A DNA stretch of 12,321 nucleotides from JAAZMX01 sp035388025 (GCA_035388025.1 DAOOPA010000025.1:1-12321), one strand, 5' to 3'; positions 1-6,209 are shown, counted from the stretch's first letter. Notes: generated by a model from the sequence alone, not told the origin. Numbers and translations are program-made.

Positions 1-369
1 GTAGGTTTTGGCTCGCGGGAGACGAGTCCTCTTTTAACCAACTGGCTTTTGAATATCGTGGTCACGGTAGCAACTTTTGTTTATTTGGCTGGAGCGGGTA
101 AATTGAAATTGACTTATAGTTATGCCGAACAAAACAAGGGATTGATTTTGGGCACTTGTTTTTTGGATAATCTGGCTTGGGTGGCTTACGCTTTTAGCAT
201 GGAGCGAATACCGATCGCGATCGCGACAGCCATTAGTGAAAACTATATCGCTATCGGATCGTTTTTGGGTTTTGTTTGCAACAAAGAGAAATTGGCCAAA
301 CACCAGTGGGCGGGTATAGTGATTAGCATAGTGGTGGCCGTGATTTTGGCGACGACGATGGTGGAATGA
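1..369 (+). CDS. DMT/EamA-type transporter, C-terminal part (5' cut by window edge)
   Basis: Frame 1 is open from the first base and ends at TGA 367-369, giving 122 residues of a protein whose start lies outside the window. The visible part has about four hydrophobic helices (near residues 16-32, 45-64, 70-92 and 103-120) joined by short loops. Small-residue-rich helices such as the one containing P-I-A-I-A-T-A-I-S-E, followed by a basic loop and a final helix, resemble the C-terminal half of an EamA/drug-metabolite transporter repeat. The protein would lie in the cytoplasmic membrane; its substrate cannot be told. A TTG codon at 49 could be read as a start, but the open frame upstream and the family architecture argue for a truncated longer gene. 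Assignment rests on topology and general resemblance, so it is moderate. Confidence 0.55.
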   Translation, partial: VGFGSRETSPLLTNWLLNIVVTVATFVYLAGAGKLKLTYSYAEQNKGLILGTCFLDNLAWVAYAFSMERIPIAIATAISENYIAIGSFLGFVCNKEKLAKHQWAGIVISIVVAVILATTMVE

Positions 370-442
370 AAAACAGGCTAATTAATTTTGTTATTATAAA
401 TAGCAATCGGTCAGGGATCACTTTTTGTTTTTCTAGGAGAAG

Positions 443-451
443 TGGTATAAT
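443..451 (+). promoter_or_regulatory. Extended -10 promoter before galU
   Basis: TGGTATAAT is a perfect -10 hexamer (446-451) with the TG of an extended -10. No convincing -35 is seen at the right distance. Transcription would start near 458, leaving a leader of about 27 bases before the ATG at 485. The downstream gap to the solute-binding protein gene is only 27 bases, so both genes may share this promoter. Confidence 0.6.
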
Positions 452-484
452 ATAAAAGGAAGTAAGCTGATTATTTTATCCAAT

Positions 485-1366
485 ATGAAACAAAAAATAA
501 AAAAAGCAGTAATTCCAGTGGCTGGATTTGGAACAAGATTTCTGCCGGCGACCAAGGCGATGCCTAAGGAAATGTTGCCGGTGGTAGATAAACCAATAAT
601 TCAGTTTATTGTCGAAGAGGCGGTCGCGGCGGGGATTGAGGATATTATACTTGTGACTGGTTGGCACAAGAGAATTATTGAAGACCATTTTGATTATCCG
701 TTTGAACTGGAACAACGGCTAGAAGAGGCAGGTAAAAAGAATCAATTAGATGAAATCAGGCGAATAGCGGCCTTGGCGAATTTTATTTATGTTCGCCAAA
801 AGGGGCCATACGGTAATGGCACGCCGATTTTGAACGCCTGGCCAGTCATCGGCGATGAGCCTTTTTGGGCGGTGTGGGGGGACGAATTTTTTGACGCGGA
901 ACCGTCGCGCGCCAAACAGATTCTGGATTTTTGGGATAAATACCAGAGTCCGATTATTGCGGCGATGGAGCCAAAGAGTAAAGAAGACGCCAACCATTAT
1001 GGCGTGGTTTATGGTAAAGAGGTGGAAGAGGGAATTTGGGAAGTTAAAAAAATTGAGGAGAAGCCCGGGGCAGATAAGGTGCGGTCCCCATTTTTGACTT
1101 CAGTATCGGGCTATGTTTTGACGCCGGATATTTTTCCGATTCTGGAAAAATTGAAAGCGGGTCGGGGCGGGGAAGTGTGGTTGGTTGATGCAATCAAAAA
1201 ATTGGCACAACAGAGACCGGTGTACGCTTGCAAGCTGAAAAATTCCGTGTGGTGCGATACGGGTAATAAATTGGAATATATCAAAACCATTATTCGGTTT
1301 GCCATGAAACACAAGGAATATCAGCAGGAACTTAGCCAATACATGCGTCAGTTTTTGGATAATTAA
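485..1366 (+). CDS. galU: UTP--glucose-1-phosphate uridylyltransferase family (GalU-like)
   Basis: The 293-residue protein is a cytoplasmic nucleotidyltransferase of the GalU family, which makes UDP-glucose from UTP and glucose 1-phosphate for surface glycans. The N-terminal loop PVAGFGTRFLPATK (residues 11-24) is the nucleotide-binding signature, followed by KEMLPVVDKP (28-37), an E-K-P site near 192-194 and C-D-T-G-N-K-L-E-Y near 257-265, all at the expected spacing. Length is normal. Two places differ from well-known GalU proteins: the usual G-x-G-H-A-V segment reads G-N-G-T-P-I (residues 110-115), and the D-D acidic site reads W-G-D-E-F-F (131-136). The exact sugar or nucleotide is therefore less certain than the fold. 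ATG 485 has no Shine-Dalgarno sequence, like most plus-strand genes here. Confidence 0.85.
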   Translation: MKQKIKKAVIPVAGFGTRFLPATKAMPKEMLPVVDKPIIQFIVEEAVAAGIEDIILVTGWHKRIIEDHFDYPFELEQRLEEAGKKNQLDEIRRIAALANFIYVRQKGPYGNGTPILNAWPVIGDEPFWAVWGDEFFDAEPSRAKQILDFWDKYQSPIIAAMEPKSKEDANHYGVVYGKEVEEGIWEVKKIEEKPGADKVRSPFLTSVSGYVLTPDIFPILEKLKAGRGGEVWLVDAIKKLAQQRPVYACKLKNSVWCDTGNKLEYIKTIIRFAMKHKEYQQELSQYMRQFLDN

Positions 1367-1393
1367 AAAATTAATACAATTTAATTCGCGCTT

Positions 1394-2782
1394 ATGAAGT
1401 TAAAGATAATGGCAATTTTAATTATTCTGGTTTTTGTCTCGACGACCGGCTGGGGTTGCAAGCAGGGCAATATAGCCGCTTTTAATGAGCTATCAGAGCC
1501 GGTTACTTTGCGTTATTGGCGGGTATTTGATGGAGACGATGCCTTTGGCGATATTATTGCCGATTACCAGAGGTTGCATCCAAATGTTAGTATAGAATAC
1601 AAAAAATTGCGCTATGAAGAATATGAAATGGCTTTACTGGAGGCTTGGGCTGAGGATCGGGGGCCGGATATCTTTACCATTCATAACACGTGGATGGAAA
1701 AATATAAAGAGAAAATAATTCCTTTGCCGGATGATATTGAGTTGCCGTACGCAGTGGAGTCTGACAGCCGAACCGGCCGGATGACCAAAGCCGATTATAA
1801 AAAAATAAAATCTTTAACTTCAATTGACGTGAAAAACAGATTTGCTGACGCAGTTTATCAGGACGTGGTGAAAGATAATCAAGTATGGGGTTTGCCATTG
1901 TCCCTTGATAGCTTGGCGCTTTTTTATAATCGGACTCTTCTTGACAACGCACAAATCACAGAGCCACCTAAGACTTGGGTGGCGATCAAGGAAGCGGCTA
2001 AAAAATTGACGCTCAAAGACGAGACTGGCAAAATCACTCAAGCGGGGATAGCTTTCGGGACGGGAAAGAATATTAATCGATCCGTAGACCTTCTGTCTCT
2101 TTTGATGATGCAAAACGGAGCTCAGATGGCAGAAAGCGGTAATGGCCGAGCGACTTTTCACGAGGTTAGCCCGTATATTACAGATAAAAGTTTCAAGCCA
2201 GGGGTGGACGCGCTTCGTTTCTATACTGATTTTGCTTCGCCAACCAAGGATGTTTATAGTTGGAATGACGAATTGCCAGAGGCGGCAGAGGCTTTTGTCG
2301 CGGGCAAAGTAGCGATGATGCTCGGTTATGCCTATCAATTGCCTTTAATAAAAACGCAAGGAGCCAGGTTGAATATCGGAGTGACAGAAGCGCCGCACAT
2401 TAATGCTAGCGGTACGGATGCCCTTGGCAGTAAAATAAATATAGCGAGTTATTGGGTAGAGGTGGTGGCAAAAAAGACCAAATATCAAAATTATGCTTGG
2501 GATTTTTTGACTTTTGCCACCGGGAGCGAGGAGGCGGAAAAATATTTAAATAAGACAAAAAAGCCAACAGCTTTGCGATCTTTAGTAGAAAAACAAACCA
2601 ATGATTACGAAATAGCGCCTTTTGCGGCTCAAGTTTTGACAGCAAAGTCTTGGTATCAGGGTCGTGATTTTCAGGCAGTAGAGGTCATCTTTAAGGAGAT
2701 GATAGAAAATGTTTTAACGGGAAAAAGCGAACCAGAGGAGGCGGCGAGTTTTGCGGCTAACAAAGTCAATCAGACGCTTTGA
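1394..2782 (+). CDS. Extracellular solute-binding protein, family 1 (lipoprotein)
   Basis: This 462-residue protein resembles the MalE/UgpB-type binding proteins of carbohydrate ABC importers. It begins with K-L-K, a hydrophobic stretch (residues 5-18) and a cysteine at 22, which suggests a lipid-anchored surface protein, although the box G-W-G-C lacks the usual aliphatic residue at -3. Mature-part signatures include L-R-Y-W (39-42), a G-P-D-I-F segment (90-94), V-W-G-L-P-L-S-L-D-S-L-A-L-F-Y-N (164-179), which matches the typical hinge region, and an A-F-V-A-G-K-V-A-M-M segment in the C-terminal lobe. No permease or ATPase gene accompanies it in the window, so it is an orphan here. It lies 27 bases after galU and before the pilin promoter. 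The ligand is unknown; a role in sugar capture or attachment is inference. Confidence 0.8.
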   Translation: MKLKIMAILIILVFVSTTGWGCKQGNIAAFNELSEPVTLRYWRVFDGDDAFGDIIADYQRLHPNVSIEYKKLRYEEYEMALLEAWAEDRGPDIFTIHNTWMEKYKEKIIPLPDDIELPYAVESDSRTGRMTKADYKKIKSLTSIDVKNRFADAVYQDVVKDNQVWGLPLSLDSLALFYNRTLLDNAQITEPPKTWVAIKEAAKKLTLKDETGKITQAGIAFGTGKNINRSVDLLSLLMMQNGAQMAESGNGRATFHEVSPYITDKSFKPGVDALRFYTDFASPTKDVYSWNDELPEAAEAFVAGKVAMMLGYAYQLPLIKTQGARLNIGVTEAPHINASGTDALGSKINIASYWVEVVAKKTKYQNYAWDFLTFATGSEEAEKYLNKTKKPTALRSLVEKQTNDYEIAPFAAQVLTAKSWYQGRDFQAVEVIFKEMIENVLTGKSEPEEAASFAANKVNQTL

Positions 2783-2812
2783 TCTGGTTAAGAAAGGGGA
2801 GTTTGATTTGCC

Positions 2813-2841
2813 TTGATAATTTTGAAGAAATGGTTTATAAT
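2813..2841 (+). promoter_or_regulatory. Strong sigma70-type promoter of the pilin cluster
   Basis: TTGATA (2813-2818) and TATAAT (2836-2841) are separated by exactly 17 bases, the best plus-strand promoter in the window. Transcription would start near 2848, giving a leader of about 63 bases before the first pilin ATG at 2912. The closely spaced pilin genes to 5211 could all be read from it. Confidence 0.75.
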
Positions 2842-2861
2842 ATCATTAAACAATAAAAAGC

Positions 2862-2893
2862 GATATTATAGCCTAAAAAGGTCGAATAATATC
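2862..2893 (+). promoter_or_regulatory. Stem-loop in the leader of the pilin cluster
   Basis: GATATTAT (2862-2869) pairs with ATAATATC (2886-2893), with an inner CCT/AGG stem around an AAAA loop. It lies inside the predicted 5' leader, about 18 bases before the start codon. There is no T run after it, so it is not a terminator. A role in translation control or mRNA stability is possible but the stem is AU-rich and weak. Confidence 0.35.
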
Positions 2894-2911
2894 TAGTTTT
2901 ACATAAAATAT

Positions 2912-3280
2912 ATGAACATGAAAAAGACAAATAAGATCGCAAAAATTGCCTTAATGGCGTTTGTTTTGGCAAGCGTGGCTATGCCGGCCGGTGCAGTGGA
3001 CATTGGTATTAATTATGCGGCCCAGGTAGGACTTACCACTGGTGATCTGCGTAATACCGCGGTCGGAATAATCCAGTCACTTTTGGGTGTTTTGGGTATT
3101 TTGGCTCTCGTAATCGTGTTGATCGGCGGTTTCAAATGGATGACCTCCGGCGGCAATGAAGAGGGCGTGAGTTCGGCCAAAAAGACCATTGCGGCTGGTA
3201 TCGTGGGTTTGGTGATAATTTTCTTTTCTTATGCTATCGTGACCTTTGTATTCAATGTGATTGGCAACTCAACCAGATAA
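2912..3280 (+). CDS. TrbC/VirB2-like type IV secretion pilin, paralog 1
   Basis: The 122-residue protein has a signal peptide (basic start, hydrophobic 11-23, likely cleavage after A-G-A at 28), a short periplasmic stretch, and two membrane helices (about 51-73 and 92-117). Between them is the basic hairpin G-G-F-K-W-M-T-S-G-G-N-E-E followed by A-K-K, the hallmark of the two-helix T4SS-type pilins common in Patescibacteria. Such proteins sit in the cytoplasmic membrane and, by analogy with VirB2/TrbC, may assemble into a pilus or a secretion channel component. It is the first gene after the strong promoter at 2813. ATG 2912 is used; a second ATG at 2918 is also possible. No Shine-Dalgarno sequence is present. 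Confidence 0.8.
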   Translation: MNMKKTNKIAKIALMAFVLASVAMPAGAVDIGINYAAQVGLTTGDLRNTAVGIIQSLLGVLGILALVIVLIGGFKWMTSGGNEEGVSSAKKTIAAGIVGLVIIFFSYAIVTFVFNVIGNSTR

Positions 3281-3309
3281 ATTTTCTAGTCCAAAGCGCG
3301 TAAATATTT

Positions 3310-3759
3310 ATGCATTTTAAGAACACACAAGGGAGAGGCTTGAGGAATTTTAAAATACAAGTGATGGCTATCATTGCTTTGATTTTTATACTCTGGGCTT
3401 CTCCCTGTGTGTTTTCTTTTACTGATGGGACAATAAATAAAAATACGGTGGAGGCTTATGATTTCAAGGTATCTCTTAAGGGATTGGCGGTGAAAACCGG
3501 TTTAACTACCAATTCAGCGGATGACTCAGTATCTTTGCCCACATTTATTGGCCGAATAATTTATTATGCCTTGGGATTTATCGGAGTAATTTTTCTCCTT
3601 TTGGCGATTCTAGCCGGTATTAGGTGGATGTTGGCCGGGGGCAATGAAGAGACAGTGGCCAAGGCGAAGAGTTCACTTATCAATGCGGCTCTGGGCGCTC
3701 TGGTGGCTTTGTCGTCTTACGCGATTGCTTATTTTATCGTAAATATAGTCGTCAAATAA
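3310..3759 (+). CDS. TrbC/VirB2-like type IV secretion pilin, paralog 2
   Basis: This 149-residue paralog lies 29 bases after paralog 1. It has an N-terminal hydrophobic segment (about 18-36), a longer extracytoplasmic part (37-78), and two membrane helices (about 80-103 and 121-147) around the motif A-G-I-R-W-M-L-A-G-G-N-E-E (102-114). The pattern matches its neighbours residue for residue in the core, so duplication is likely. The start at 3310 gives a basic N-region (R9, R12, K15); an internal ATG at 3364 would leave a signal with no positive charge and is less likely. Cysteine 33 in the signal region is not in a lipobox. No Shine-Dalgarno sequence precedes it. Confidence 0.78.
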   Translation: MHFKNTQGRGLRNFKIQVMAIIALIFILWASPCVFSFTDGTINKNTVEAYDFKVSLKGLAVKTGLTTNSADDSVSLPTFIGRIIYYALGFIGVIFLLLAILAGIRWMLAGGNEETVAKAKSSLINAALGALVALSSYAIAYFIVNIVVK

Positions 3760-3764
3760 AATTA

Positions 3765-3780
3765 ATTTTATCGATAAAAT
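3765..3780. repeat. 16-bp perfect palindrome overlapping the start of pilin 3
   Basis: ATTTTATCGATAAAAT reads the same on both strands, and its last two bases are the A and T of the ATG at 3779. As RNA it could form a 6-bp AU stem with a UCGA loop that covers part of the start codon; as DNA it could be a binding site. Short AT-rich palindromes do arise by chance, so function is uncertain. Confidence 0.35.
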
Positions 3781-4456
3781 GTCAAACGTAAATAACAAAA
3801 AAAAGAAAAAGTTTTTATGGCTGTTTGTTTTGTTATTGACGCTTGGTTTTTTTGTTAGTTTTGGTCCGGTATCGGCGGCGGATGAAGTCTTTGGTGAAGA
3901 TCGTCTTATTTCCAAACAGCTGGAAAATATCGCCCGCAACCCGAGTGTAAATTTGGGGGGCAATCGGCCAGCGATCACGACGATGATCGGGTCTATTCTC
4001 TATGGCATTTTGGGTTTTCTCGGGGTGATATGTCTATTACTCGTGATGTATGCTGGGATCAAATGGATGTTGGCCGAGGGCAATGAAGAGACAATCAGCG
4101 AGTCCAGAAAAATAATTTTTTACGCGATCATCGGTCTAGTGATCACGATGGGTGCCTATGCGTTGAGTTACTTTGTGGTTAATAAGGTTTGGGAGAGCAC
4201 GGTGCCAGAAATGACAATAACACCAACATTGAATCCAGTTGATTTGGATACGCCAATGCCAGGGTATGGAGATGGTGGAGGATGCTTAGAAGCTTCCGAG
4301 TGTTCGTGCACCTATGGAACTCCATATTGCAATAGGGATAGTGGTACGGGGGTATGTGAGTGCCATAATAATTGCAGTACTTGTGATGCTGATTGCCGAG
4401 AAGAAGGCCATGATGGTGGGCATTGTGACTTGACCGGGCGTTGTGATTGTTACTAA
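3779..4456 (+). CDS. TrbC/VirB2-like pilin, paralog 3, with 12-cysteine C-terminal tail
   Basis: The 225-residue protein is a pilin core joined to an extra domain. Residues 1-34 are a signal peptide with a seven-lysine basic start and likely cleavage after V-S-A-A. Helices lie near 69-93 and 112-136, around A-G-I-K-W-M-L-A-E-G-N-E-E (92-104), where the first G of G-G-N-E is replaced by E. After the second helix come a threonine/proline-rich linker (about 141-168) and a 57-residue tail with cysteines at 169, 175, 177, 184, 193, 195, 199, 202, 206, 216, 222 and 224. The even count and tight spacing suggest a disulfide-bonded module exposed outside the cell, like small knotted or EGF-like domains; I do not recognise a named family. 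It starts 19 bases after paralog 2 and ends one base before the start of paralog 4. Confidence 0.75.
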   Translation: MSNVNNKKKKKFLWLFVLLLTLGFFVSFGPVSAADEVFGEDRLISKQLENIARNPSVNLGGNRPAITTMIGSILYGILGFLGVICLLLVMYAGIKWMLAEGNEETISESRKIIFYAIIGLVITMGAYALSYFVVNKVWESTVPEMTITPTLNPVDLDTPMPGYGDGGGCLEASECSCTYGTPYCNRDSGTGVCECHNNCSTCDADCREEGHDGGHCDLTGRCDCY

Positions 4457-4457
4457 A

Positions 4458-4811
4458 ATGAAAAAATATTTTTTATCGCTAATCAGTTTTTTTGTTCCAG
4501 CAATAGCCAATGCTGGCTATCTTCAGGAACAAGGACAATATCTGCAGAATTTTCGGGTAGCCAATGGAGAGACGGGATCTTTTGAGATGTTTATCAGTTT
4601 GATAAAAGTGACTTTGGCTGGAGCCGGGTTGATTCTTTTGGTGATAATATTATATTCAGGTCTACATTGGATTTTTACCTACAGTGATAAGAAAACTTTG
4701 CATGATTCGGGCGTTGTTTTTTGGGGAGCGGTTGGGGCCCTAGCGGGGGTGGTCGGAGCGTATGTGGTAATGGATTTTATCTTTAGAATATTATTATTGA
4801 ACAAAATTTAG
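4458..4811 (+). CDS. Divergent two-helix pilin-like protein, paralog 4
   Basis: I place the start at ATG 4458, one base after the stop of the previous gene, because it opens a clean signal peptide (M-K-K-Y, hydrophobic 5-17, likely cleavage after A-N-A at 19). A GTG at 4443 would overlap the upstream gene and spoil that signal. The 117-residue product keeps two membrane helices (about 46-68 and 86-112), but the loop reads S-G-L-H-W-I-F-T-Y-S-D-K-K (67-79), with no G-G-N-E-E. Size, signal, topology and position all fit the pilin set, so it is probably a specialised member. The tight spacing on both sides suggests translational coupling in one operon. Confidence 0.65.
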   Translation: MKKYFLSLISFFVPAIANAGYLQEQGQYLQNFRVANGETGSFEMFISLIKVTLAGAGLILLVIILYSGLHWIFTYSDKKTLHDSGVVFWGAVGALAGVVGAYVVMDFIFRILLLNKI

Positions 4812-4812
4812 T

Positions 4813-5211
4813 ATGAAAAAGAAGCAAATATTTTTGATATTTTTGATCGCCATCGCGGTCGGAGCGGGGATATTCGCCTCGGCCTATAGTCAGCAGGCTC
4901 TGGCGGCCAAGGACATAGATTCAATTATTGAGGGTCAGATAAATGATCTGGAAGACACCGGTTTGCCCGGCGAAGTAGATAATCCCTATGGTTGGGTGAT
5001 TGATTTGATTCGGGGGATATTAGGGACGTTGGCGGTTATTTTTTTGGTGTTGATTATTTATGCCGGGATAAAATGGATGACTTCGGGTGGCAATGAGAGT
5101 ACGATTGGCGATGCCAAGAAGCTGATGGTAAATGCTGTGATTGGGCTCATTATTATTGCTTTTTCTTTTGCCATTACGCAATTTGTGTTTAGCGTGATAT
5201 TGAAAGGGTGA
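4813..5211 (+). CDS. TrbC/VirB2-like type IV secretion pilin, paralog 5
   Basis: The 132-residue protein starts one base after the stop of paralog 4. It has a signal peptide (M-K-K-K-Q, hydrophobic 6-23, cleavage near A-L-A-A at 32), an acidic extracytoplasmic stretch (33-57), and two helices (about 61-86 and 104-130). The loop motif A-G-I-K-W-M-T-S-G-G-N-E-S (84-96) is nearly the family form, with S in place of the second E. The second helix contains S-F-A-I, matching the S-Y-A-I of the other members. It is likely co-transcribed with paralogs 1-4; a 131-base gap follows. No Shine-Dalgarno sequence is seen. Confidence 0.8.
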   Translation: MKKKQIFLIFLIAIAVGAGIFASAYSQQALAAKDIDSIIEGQINDLEDTGLPGEVDNPYGWVIDLIRGILGTLAVIFLVLIIYAGIKWMTSGGNESTIGDAKKLMVNAVIGLIIIAFSFAITQFVFSVILKG

Positions 5212-5305
5212 GAGGGGAAAGAAGTATAGAGTATTAAATATAATGTATAAAGATATTATTTTATTACCGTGAAGAGCAAGATAATCGCGATAAGATCAAT
5301 ATATG

Positions 5306-5334
5306 TTTACAAAAGGGAATTAAGCAGGTAAAAT
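5306..5334 (+). promoter_or_regulatory. Promoter placed for a near-leaderless transcript
   Basis: TTTACA (5306-5311) and TAAAAT (5329-5334) are 17 bases apart. The expected start point near 5341 is only about two bases before the ATG at 5343, so the mRNA would be nearly leaderless. The AGGA at 5336-5339 is too close to the ATG to act as a normal Shine-Dalgarno site. Confidence 0.45.
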
Positions 5335-5342
5335 TAGGATAT

Positions 5343-5675
5343 ATGAAAAATAATAAACTAAAAAAACAAGATAAAACCGGGGAAATTCTGGAAATCGTGA
5401 CTTTTATCAAGGATAACGCGGTGACGCATGAGGAATTTGATGTGCGCTTGGATAAGGTAGAAGTAGATATGGCCGCGATGAAAGCTGAGATGGTGACCAA
5501 GGATTATTTGGATGATAAGATGGCTGATTTACGGGGTGATTTGGTGGTTTTGACGCGCAAAGAAGATGGTAAGGTCAAGGAATTGGTAAAAATTTTGGAG
5601 AGTAAGAAAGTATTGAGTAAGAGTGAGGTAAAAAAGATTTTGGCAATGGAGCCATTTCCGCAGTTGGCGTTGTAG
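5343..5675 (+). CDS. Small helical/coiled-coil protein of unknown function
   Basis: The 110-residue protein is highly charged and has no signal peptide or membrane helix, so it is probably cytoplasmic. Residues about 14-60 and 63-104 look helical, with hydrophobic positions spaced for a coiled coil (for example V-T-H-E-E-F-D-V-R-L-D-K-V-E-V-D-M at 27-43). Similar short coiled proteins with repeated E-F-D/R-L-D-K motifs are frequent in Parcubacteria, but I do not recognise a function. It interrupts the pilin series between paralogs 5 and 6 and may have its own promoter. Whether it serves the pilin system or merely sits there cannot be decided from the sequence. Confidence 0.6.
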   Translation: MKNNKLKKQDKTGEILEIVTFIKDNAVTHEEFDVRLDKVEVDMAAMKAEMVTKDYLDDKMADLRGDLVVLTRKEDGKVKELVKILESKKVLSKSEVKKILAMEPFPQLAL

Positions 5676-5744
5676 TAATACGTTAGCTCCAAGTTGCCAG
5701 TTTTGACTCGCATCAATGCGAGGCAGGTACTTGGAGTCAACGCC
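5666..5744. repeat. Nested inverted-repeat element after the coiled-coil gene
   Basis: Three nested pairs are visible: GGCGTTG (5666-5672) with CAACGCC (5738-5744), CTCCAAGT (5687-5694) with ACTTGGAG (5729-5736), and CTCGCA (5707-5712) with TGCGAG (5717-5722) around TCAA. The outer left arm includes the last codons of the preceding gene. There is no T run, so it is not a simple terminator. It may be a small palindromic repeat or a folded RNA element. Confidence 0.45.
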
Positions 5745-5788
5745 CAATAAGAACGATTAAATCAATAATAGTTTTAAAAAAATTAATA

Positions 5789-5811
5789 GGTTCAACCCAG
5801 AGGGTTGAACC
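5789..5811 (+). repeat. Perfect 10-bp hairpin just before the start of pilin 6
   Basis: GGTTCAACCC (5789-5798) and GGGTTGAACC (5802-5811) flank a three-base AGA loop. The hairpin ends ten bases before the ATG at 5822, where a ribosome would need to load, and no U run follows, so it is more likely a regulatory structure or a palindromic repeat than a terminator. Confidence 0.55.
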
Positions 5812-5821
5812 AACAGATTTT

Positions 5822-6202
5822 ATGAAGTACAAAAAGTTTATTTTCGCGGTGCTACTTTTGGCCGCGGTGGTGAATCTGGTGCCGACGGTGGTAGAAGCAG
5901 GGTTGGGATCGGTGATCAAAAATAATATGAAACTCACTCAAGACGCCGCTGATTTGCCGGCATATACTAATCCGACTGCAGTAGTGGCTTTGGTAATTCA
6001 AGGGCTACTTGGAATTGTGGCAGTGATATTCTTTGTGTTGGTAGTAATTGCCGGTATAAAGTGGATGATGGCTGGAGGAAATGAGGAAACCGTGTCTAAA
6101 TCAAAACAACAGATTTTGAACGGGGCTTTGGGCCTGATTGTGATTATATTTTCTTACGCGATAACGAGCATTGTGTTTAATATTATTTTGAATCGGGATT
6201 AA
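5822..6202 (+). CDS. TrbC/VirB2-like type IV secretion pilin, paralog 6
   Basis: The 126-residue protein repeats the family plan: signal peptide (M-K-Y-K-K, hydrophobic 6-20, cleavage near V-E-A at 26), extracytoplasmic stretch with N-N-M-K-L-T-Q-D (34-41), then helices near 53-77 and 96-122. The loop A-G-I-K-W-M-M-A-G-G-N-E-E (77-89) is the full family motif, and S-Y-A-I lies in the second helix. It is set apart from paralogs 1-5 by 610 bases containing the coiled-coil gene and two palindromic elements, so it may be expressed separately. A strong hairpin immediately upstream could control its translation. It is the last gene before the terminator. Confidence 0.8.
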   Translation: MKYKKFIFAVLLLAAVVNLVPTVVEAGLGSVIKNNMKLTQDAADLPAYTNPTAVVALVIQGLLGIVAVIFFVLVVIAGIKWMMAGGNEETVSKSKQQILNGALGLIVIIFSYAITSIVFNIILNRD

Positions 6203-6209
6203 CTGTTTA

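Noticed and set aside
1820..2338. A 172-residue open frame on the minus strand
   Set aside because: It lies wholly inside the solute-binding protein gene on the other strand, and its translation shows no family signature. It is a shadow frame.
4443..4457. GTG at 4443 as the start of pilin-like paralog 4
   Set aside because: It would overlap the previous gene and add five residues before a complete signal peptide that begins at ATG 4458.
1..5214. Recoding of TGA as glycine or tryptophan, as in Gracilibacteria or Mycoplasma
   Set aside because: TGA ends the transporter (367-369), the solute-binding protein (2780-2782) and pilin 5 at the expected protein lengths, and no gene needs TGA read through.
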